DNA from: JANQMY01 sp965228775
GTDB taxonomy: Bacteria > Pseudomonadota > Alphaproteobacteria > JANQMY01
Direction: 5' to 3'
Assembly (NCBI GenBank): GCA_965228775.1
Contig: OZ245840.1
Location: forward strand, 744,001-808,000
Length of the DNA: 64,000 bases
Shown here: positions 58,965 to 64,000 of the stretch, piece after piece
Layout: each line of letters opens with the position of its first letter
How positions within the stretch are numbered: position 1 is the first letter of the stretch
Notes under the pieces: generated by a model
Database searches by the model: none
Told to the model about the DNA's origin: nothing
What the model saw: the letters and a program-made list of their open reading frames with translations, nothing else
Translations under genes and position numbers: made by a program

Positions 58965-59376
58965 TCTCCCCCTCACCGCCTTCTTTCTTGTCAGGTCCCA
59001 GTGAAAAGAGATCGAACCTTCCATACTTACCCGGATGTGAATATCGATAAGGTGTCCCCCATGGATCAATCAGGCTGGCTTCCTTACGGACATATGGGCC
59101 GTTCCATGTTTCTGCGCTGGTCGGTTTGACGACAAGGGCTGCAAGCCCTTCCTCCGTTGACGGAAGACTGCCCGTATCCAAATAATAGAGATCCAATGCG
59201 TTCACGAGGTTTTCGATTTGGATCGTCGCCGCGTCCGATTTGGCCTTGCCCAGATATCCAACGACCTGGGGCGCCACGAAACCAGCAATCAACACCAGGA
59301 TCACCATCACAGCAAGAAGCTCGACTAAGGTGTAACCGTCTTGTCCTTTCCATCTATGACTCTTCTGCTTACTCAT
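58939..59376 (-). CDS. gspG: Major pseudopilin GspG
   Basis: Protein of 145 residues, the normal size for GspG. The prepilin site is GQDGYTLVELLAVMVILVLI, with Tyr instead of Phe at +1 and Glu at +5. The conserved IENLVNALDLYYLDTGSLPS, GPYVRKEASLIDPWGTPYRY and FDLFSLGPDKKEGGEGENAD (the calcium loop) make the call firm. It is 26 bp after gspF. Confidence 0.96.
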   Translation of the reverse strand: MSKQKSHRWKGQDGYTLVELLAVMVILVLIAGFVAPQVVGYLGKAKSDAATIQIENLVNALDLYYLDTGSLPSTEEGLAALVVKPTSAETWNGPYVRKEASLIDPWGTPYRYSHPGKYGRFDLFSLGPDKKEGGEGENADITSWN

Positions 59377-59402
59377 TGCCCCCTCGTTAATTGCTCACGT
59401 AA

Positions 59403-60620
59403 TCACAATGCTAATTGGTTGATGCTGAGTATTCCGACCAACACCGCAACAATCAAACCACCGACAACAATTCCCATCCCAATAGTCAAAACCGGTACAA
59501 GCAGCGTCAACAGCCGCTCCACCGTATTTTCCACTTCACGCTCGTAGATATCAGCAACCTGCAGAAGCATTTCGTCTAGCCGTCCTGTTTCCTCCCCCAC
59601 GGCGGTCATTTGGATAAGAAGATCCGGAAAGACGTTTGTTTTTCGCAGTGCATTGAGGAACCGGCTTCCTTCCCTCACCTGCTCCCGCATATCGAGACAT
59701 GCATTTCGGACGACCAAGTTGCCCGCCGTTTCACTCGACCTTTGCAATGCCACGTGGAGCGGTAGACCGTTCTGCAGAAGCATGCCAACAGTCCTTGCGA
59801 ATGCTGCACTTTCGGTTTTCAAGGCCAGCCCAAAGAAGGCTTTCTTACCTAGGATCGCTCGATCGACAAGTTTGCGGGTAGGCGGATGACTGAAGCTCCT
59901 AATTGCGACGACTGCAAACACCGCCAAAGACAGCAAAACGAGCCAGCCCCATTTCTCGAAAAACGTTCCGACACCCATGACCAACTGGGTCACCAACGGC
60001 AGCTGCGATCCGGCATCGTCAAATACTTCCTTAAACTGAGGAAGAACGTATCCGACGACCAGAACCATCGTTACGCTGATCATAATCAAGAGGAATATAG
60101 GATAAATCAGAGCAGACGTAATCCGTGTACGAATTGCTTCAGTTTTCTTAAGATGCAACGATAGCCGCTCAAGCACTTCACTCAATGTTCCGCTCGCTTC
60201 GGCTGCACTTACCAGACTGGTGTAGTAGCGGGGAAAATCTGAGGAAGTCTTTTCTAATGCCCGAGCAAACGATGTGCCGTTTCGCAAGAGGTCTAGCATA
60301 CGCTCGATTGACGTTCGCACCCCCTTACGGTCCGAATTGCTGCTAATGATCCGCAACGCCCGCTCCAGTGTAAGGCCGCTTCCAATCAAATTTGAGAGAT
60401 CTCGTGTAATAGCGGTCAGCTCCGTAGTCGAGATATCACTTTGCCGGAACAAACCACCCAGCCCGGCAGGAGTACCGCCCTCAGGCATAAGATCTATTTG
60501 CAATGGGGTGTGACCTTGCCCCAACAGCCAGTCCACAACAGCCGCTTCCGTGGCGGCATTTGTGTTGCCCGAAATGGTTTCCCCAGAAGACGTGAGAGCA
60601 GAGTATGAAAATCTCGCCAT
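59403..60620 (-). CDS. gspF: T2SS inner-membrane platform protein GspF
   Basis: Polytopic protein of 405 residues with two T2SSF domains. The N-terminal segment is MARFSYSALTSSGETISGNT; LSNLIGSGLTLERALRIISS and LLQNGLPLHVALQRSSETAG are the paired domain signatures. Three membrane spans are visible (IYPIFLLIMISVTMVLVVGY; WLVLLSLAVFAVVAI; VLTIGMGIVVGGLIVAVLVG). It is separated from gspE by one base. Confidence 0.95.
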   Translation of the reverse strand: MARFSYSALTSSGETISGNTNAATEAAVVDWLLGQGHTPLQIDLMPEGGTPAGLGGLFRQSDISTTELTAITRDLSNLIGSGLTLERALRIISSNSDRKGVRTSIERMLDLLRNGTSFARALEKTSSDFPRYYTSLVSAAEASGTLSEVLERLSLHLKKTEAIRTRITSALIYPIFLLIMISVTMVLVVGYVLPQFKEVFDDAGSQLPLVTQLVMGVGTFFEKWGWLVLLSLAVFAVVAIRSFSHPPTRKLVDRAILGKKAFFGLALKTESAAFARTVGMLLQNGLPLHVALQRSSETAGNLVVRNACLDMREQVREGSRFLNALRKTNVFPDLLIQMTAVGEETGRLDEMLLQVADIYEREVENTVERLLTLLVPVLTIGMGIVVGGLIVAVLVGILSINQLAL

Positions 60621-60621
60621 C

Positions 60622-62307
60622 TTAGATGTCTCGCGTCACCCGAAAGACTTCTTCAATAGTCGTTTCACCCCGAAGCGCCTTTATGAGGCCATCCTCAAAT
60701 ATCGGTCTCATGCCATCTTTGATAGCTTGACCTTTGAGTTCCGTCTGTCCTGCACGTTTTAATACGAGCGCACGAAACTCGTCGGTTGTCTTTAGGATCT
60801 CAAAAATCGCAATGCGTCCGCGATAACCGGTACCGTGACATTCAGAACATCCTTTAGATGCAAAAAGCTGTATGCGCTTCTTCCCCGAGCGTTCGTGCAA
60901 GTTAAGGCGACGGACCAGTTCTGGGGGGGCATCATAGGCCGTTCGGCAGTTGGGACACAACTTGCGGACAAGCCTTTGGGACAAAAGACCAACAACAGCT
61001 GAAGTAATAAGGTAATCATCAACGCCCATATCCATCAGCCGGATAACGCCACCGATTGCATCATTCGTATGTAACGTCGACAGCACCAGATGACCGGTTA
61101 GAGCTGCTTGGATACTGATGTCGGCGGTTTCCCTATCACGGATTTCCCCAACCATCATGACATCCGGATCTTGCCGCAGGAACGACCGCAACCCATTGGC
61201 AAAGGTTCGACCTATATCCGGATTAACCTGCGACTGATTAACCCCGCCGAGAACGTATTCAATGGGGTCTTCAATTGTGAGGATCTTGCGTGCGCTGGTA
61301 TTCAGTTTGGTAAGCGCGGTATAAAGCGTGGTTGTCTTCCCGCTGCCGGTAGGACCGGTAACAAGAAGGACACCATGCGGATGACTGATTAGCTCTTCAA
61401 TATTTTCTTGTGCCTTATCGTCAAAACCAAGTGAGTGGAAATCAAGCTCAAGCGAACCGCGATCCAAAATACGTAGAACGACGCTCTCGCCGTGACTCGT
61501 CGGCACGGTCGAGACCCGAAGGTCTATCGGTTTACCGCGTATTACGACCTTAATCCGGCCGTCTTGTGGTAGACGTCTTTCAGCAATGTCGAGGTTTGCC
61601 ATTATTTTTGCACGCGAAACTATCGCAGCCGCCGCCGCCAAAGGCGGGCTTTCAATTTCACTCAACACGCCATCGATGCGAAGCCGTATACGCAATCGCC
61701 GCTCCAACGGTTCTATGTGGATATCCGACGCGCCGGCATCAACAGCGCGGGCGATTACTGCGTTTACAAGCCGGACAATGGGCGCTTCGCTCGCAAGATC
61801 TCTTAGTCGGCTCGCCTCATCGGAAACATCAATTTCCTCATCAGCATCACCCGTCAAATCCTCTCCCGGCCGCGGAAGGTCATAAAGCCGATAGACTGCT
61901 TCCTCAATTTCACTTCTCGTCCCAACTGTTGGAGTGACGGGCCTAGAGAGCGCAAATGAAACGCCCTCTATCGCGGACTCATCTCGTGGATTCGACAGCG
62001 CGACTGCGACATAATCATCTTCTATCGCCAATGGAAGCACGCGAGATTGCAGCAAGTACTTTGCGCTAAAAACGTCGGCCCCCACCCCTTCATCCGGGTA
62101 GTCGTCCGGACCTGACCTGACTAAACCAAGCGCTTCGCAGTAAATCTCGGCGAGATCGTTTTCCGTCATCGCTCCCAGTTGCACAAGTATCTGTTCGACG
62201 GCTTCTCCAGTCTCAAGAGACAAGGACGTTGCCCTTTCGAAGTCTGACTCCTCGACACTAGGGATTTGTGCGATTGCATCTAGGACGACGTCGCTTTCTT
62301 GTTCCAA
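60622..62307 (-). CDS. gspE: T2SS ATPase GspE
   Basis: Hexameric ATPase that powers pseudopilus assembly, 561 residues. The N1/N2 part contacts GspL; the Walker A is VTGPTGSGKTTTLYTAL near residue 315, the Asp box is LTIEDPIEYVLGGVNQSQVN, and Walker B with the following His box lies in VMMVGEIRDRETADISIQAA. The four-Cys zinc subdomain is CPNC...CSEC (RLVRKLCPNCRTAYD and KGCSECHGTGYRGR). The first codon is uncertain: the frame opens with TTG at 62307 and the ribosome site is weak. It is the first gene of the minus-strand gsp unit. Confidence 0.94.
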   Translation of the reverse strand: MEQESDVVLDAIAQIPSVEESDFERATSLSLETGEAVEQILVQLGAMTENDLAEIYCEALGLVRSGPDDYPDEGVGADVFSAKYLLQSRVLPLAIEDDYVAVALSNPRDESAIEGVSFALSRPVTPTVGTRSEIEEAVYRLYDLPRPGEDLTGDADEEIDVSDEASRLRDLASEAPIVRLVNAVIARAVDAGASDIHIEPLERRLRIRLRIDGVLSEIESPPLAAAAAIVSRAKIMANLDIAERRLPQDGRIKVVIRGKPIDLRVSTVPTSHGESVVLRILDRGSLELDFHSLGFDDKAQENIEELISHPHGVLLVTGPTGSGKTTTLYTALTKLNTSARKILTIEDPIEYVLGGVNQSQVNPDIGRTFANGLRSFLRQDPDVMMVGEIRDRETADISIQAALTGHLVLSTLHTNDAIGGVIRLMDMGVDDYLITSAVVGLLSQRLVRKLCPNCRTAYDAPPELVRRLNLHERSGKKRIQLFASKGCSECHGTGYRGRIAIFEILKTTDEFRALVLKRAGQTELKGQAIKDGMRPIFEDGLIKALRGETTIEEVFRVTRDI

Positions 62308-63151
62308 GGAACACCCCCAAAACGACGCAAAGTAACAAAGCGTTCAGTTAACTATAAGTTTAACGCCATTCTGTTTTTAATTCATGCGCGAGTCAACCGT
62401 AAGTTATAGGGCTTTTGGGGATATCGTTTTTGAAGCTTGTTGTAGTGCGCCGAGAATACACAGTGTTCGTATAAGGTTATGCAGGAACAATAAATCTTTT
62501 CTCACACCTACCTGAAGACCATATGTCACAAACAATTCGTAAAAAGGAATTTGGTTGACAACAACCCGCAATGCTTCGGCGCTACATATGTGGGAAACTT
62601 GCACACCACACAAAGATGAGTCAATAGATTTTGCATCAAAAACGTCTATCAAAGGCAGGACGCAGAGATTGAGAACAACCACGCGCCAAATTACTTCGTA
62701 TACGGAAATATAACGCCATTTATGGAACAGAAGTCATTCAATCGGAAGAGATTCCTGATCCGAAAAATTGTGAACCGCAGCCGCGTGGTAATCACTTGAC
62801 TCTCGCTTAAAGAGTGTGCGTCAATCAGCAATTAGTTGTTCCAGGTTTAGTTGAGTTTGGAACGTTCTAAGTGGGGGTATTAAGTGGCCATCGAGAGGTC
62901 TGCCGAATCCGATCTTTCCGTAATCTCTTTCCCTTTTTGCCAAGTCGTACCGAGCTAGATAATCCCGCCGCATAAGTGCATCGGCCTGCCTGGCAAGGTA
63001 ATCGGCGTCAAGACGAACTGTGTCGCTGTTCACGTCGTCTTTTGTATGTTGCGTTTGAAATAGTGCTTTTACACACACCGAGTCGCGTGCAAAAAGCTGG
63101 CGTGGTTGGGCGAGTGGTTGAGAAAAAGTGAAGCTCGTCCGAGGGGGAATT
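62308..63151. other. Gene-free, AT-rich region between divergent gspE and gspD
   Basis: An 844 bp stretch with lower GC than its surroundings. Short open frames exist but none has a ribosome site, a convincing composition or a recognisable sequence. It must hold the promoters of the gspE and gspD units. I could not find a sigma70 pair with good spacing on either strand that I would stand behind. Confidence 0.5.
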
Positions 63152-64000
63152 ATGGGTCCGGCGATTGCCCGAACATTTTGTATTTTCGTAATTCTACTCT
63201 TGGCTGCTTGCGGAACAAAACAACAAGACACGAAATCATCGAGCACTGAGGCTTCGCAGCAAACCGACCTCGTGAGCATGCCACCAGCGGAAAAGAATGC
63301 GATTTCGTTTGGACCGGATATCGACTCCAAGACAGAGATTGAGAACGAGGCCCTCGCCCGTAAAATTAGAAACGATGATGTGGTATTGGGGACTGGTCAG
63401 TTCTTCTCTGGCCTAAAAGGTAAACCTGTTTCCGAAGTCATAGATGCCGGCGACGGCATAACTCTGAACTTTGTTGACGCCGAAATCAAAGACGTCATGC
63501 GTGCGGTTCTGGGCGAAACGCTCAACATGAACTACGTACTGGATCCCGAGGTTCGTGGCAGGGTTACGCTCAAGTCAAACAATCCGATCCCTAAGGAAGC
63601 AGTTCTTTTTGCGGTGGAGGGCGCCCTTCAGCTCAATGAAGTTGCGCTGGTAGAGGACAACGGGGTGTTTCAGGTAATGCCCATGCAAAAGGCCCGGTCC
63701 CGCATGACGTCGCTCAAACCCTACATTCCACCACGGGGCAAGTCTGAAGGATACAGCGTGCGTGTTGTGCCTCTACAATTCACAACAGCACAAGCGATGG
63801 AGGAGGTACTTAGGCCGCTCGCGCCCCAAAACGGCATTTTGCGCGTCGATCATGACCGGAACCTTTTCCTCATTGCAGGCACGCAGTCAGAACTCGACGC
63901 CATGCTCGATACCATTGACGTTTTTGATGTTGACTGGCTTTCAAGCATGTCGTTCGCAATTCTAAGACCTGACAATGTCGATGCTAAGACGCTAGCAAAT
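63152..64000 (+). CDS. gspD: T2SS secretin GspD, lipoprotein type, C-terminus cut by window edge
   Basis: First 283 residues of the outer-membrane secretin. The ATG at 63152 has GAGGGGGAA upstream. The N-terminus is a lipoprotein signal (FCIFVILLLAACGTK, lipidated Cys near residue 18), then a low-complexity stretch. The N0 domain reads ITLNFVDAEIKDVMRAVLGE followed by NMNYVLDPEVRGRVTLKSNN. The N1 domain starts VRVVPLQFTTAQAMEEVLRP and has RNLFLIAGTQSELDAMLDTI. The gate and barrel lie outside the window. It is divergent from gspE and the rest of the gsp genes. Confidence 0.92.
   Translation, partial: MGPAIARTFCIFVILLLAACGTKQQDTKSSSTEASQQTDLVSMPPAEKNAISFGPDIDSKTEIENEALARKIRNDDVVLGTGQFFSGLKGKPVSEVIDAGDGITLNFVDAEIKDVMRAVLGETLNMNYVLDPEVRGRVTLKSNNPIPKEAVLFAVEGALQLNEVALVEDNGVFQVMPMQKARSRMTSLKPYIPPRGKSEGYSVRVVPLQFTTAQAMEEVLRPLAPQNGILRVDHDRNLFLIAGTQSELDAMLDTIDVFDVDWLSSMSFAILRPDNVDAKTLAN

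Noticed and set aside
62404..62682. 92-codon minus-strand frame between gspE and gspD
   Set aside because: No ribosome site, no recognisable sequence, composition like the surrounding AT-rich non-coding DNA.

Overview
The window comes from an alphaproteobacterium of moderate GC (by eye in the mid-50s per cent). The evidence is the gene order and the proteins: rpsL-rpsG-fusA-tuf-rpsJ-rplC-rplD-rplW-rplB-rpsS-rplV-rpsC-rplP, an L3 protein with an acidic Ala/Pro/Glu tail, two identical EF-Tu copies, and tRNA-Tyr/tRNA-Gly/tuf/tRNA-Trp/secE/nusG ahead of the rpl-rpoBC genes. I cannot place it below class level.

Layout. (1) 1-9.2 kb, minus strand: str, S10 and start of the spc-type ribosomal operon, driven by a good sigma70-type promoter at 9201-9229; rplP runs off the left edge. 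(2) 9.4-12.6 kb: a small interruption between rpoC and rpsL, holding an exported beta-propeller protein, a palindromic repeat that supplies its stop codon, a zinc-dependent dehydrogenase and a divergent LysR regulator with a T-N11-A box between them. (3) 12.6-26.3 kb, minus: tRNA-Tyr, tRNA-Gly, tuf, tRNA-Trp, secE, nusG, rplK, rplA, L10 leader, rplJ, rplL, rpoB, rpoC, closed by a terminator. (4) 26.5-36.3 kb: housekeeping and mixed genes: an rRNA 2'-O-methyltransferase, a P450-cupin pair with a divergent NTF2-like protein, metG, DUF1761 and DUF502 membrane proteins, two glycosyltransferases, a small probable lipoprotein and tRNA-Thr. Several palindromic or MITE-like repeats sit between these genes.

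(5) 36.3-55.2 kb is the accessory part. It opens at tRNA-Thr with fused remnants of a phage-type integrase and a primase-like gene. Two giant divergent genes follow. One encodes an exported protein of about 2,827 residues with one YD (RHS) motif, 25 cadherin/VCBS-like repeats and two carbohydrate-binding-like domains. The other encodes an exported RHS protein of about 2,224 residues with a Cys-less transglutaminase-like domain near its start and a swapped-in C-terminal tip that looks like a nuclease-type toxin. A short candidate immunity gene lies 9 bp downstream. A second, headless copy of the last 1.2 kb of the RHS core (seven amino-acid differences, no net indels) lies downstream without a toxin tip.

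(6) 55.2-64.0 kb: a compact type II secretion locus, gspE-F-G-H-I-J-L-M and a short GspC-like gene on the minus strand, with gspD (a lipoprotein secretin, cut by the right edge) divergent. It has no gspK and its GspC lacks a PDZ domain. The two giant genes encode N-terminal export signals and neither has a visible C-terminal autotransporter or type I signal. My main hypothesis is that this neighbouring T2SS carries one or both across the outer membrane; this is inference from position only.
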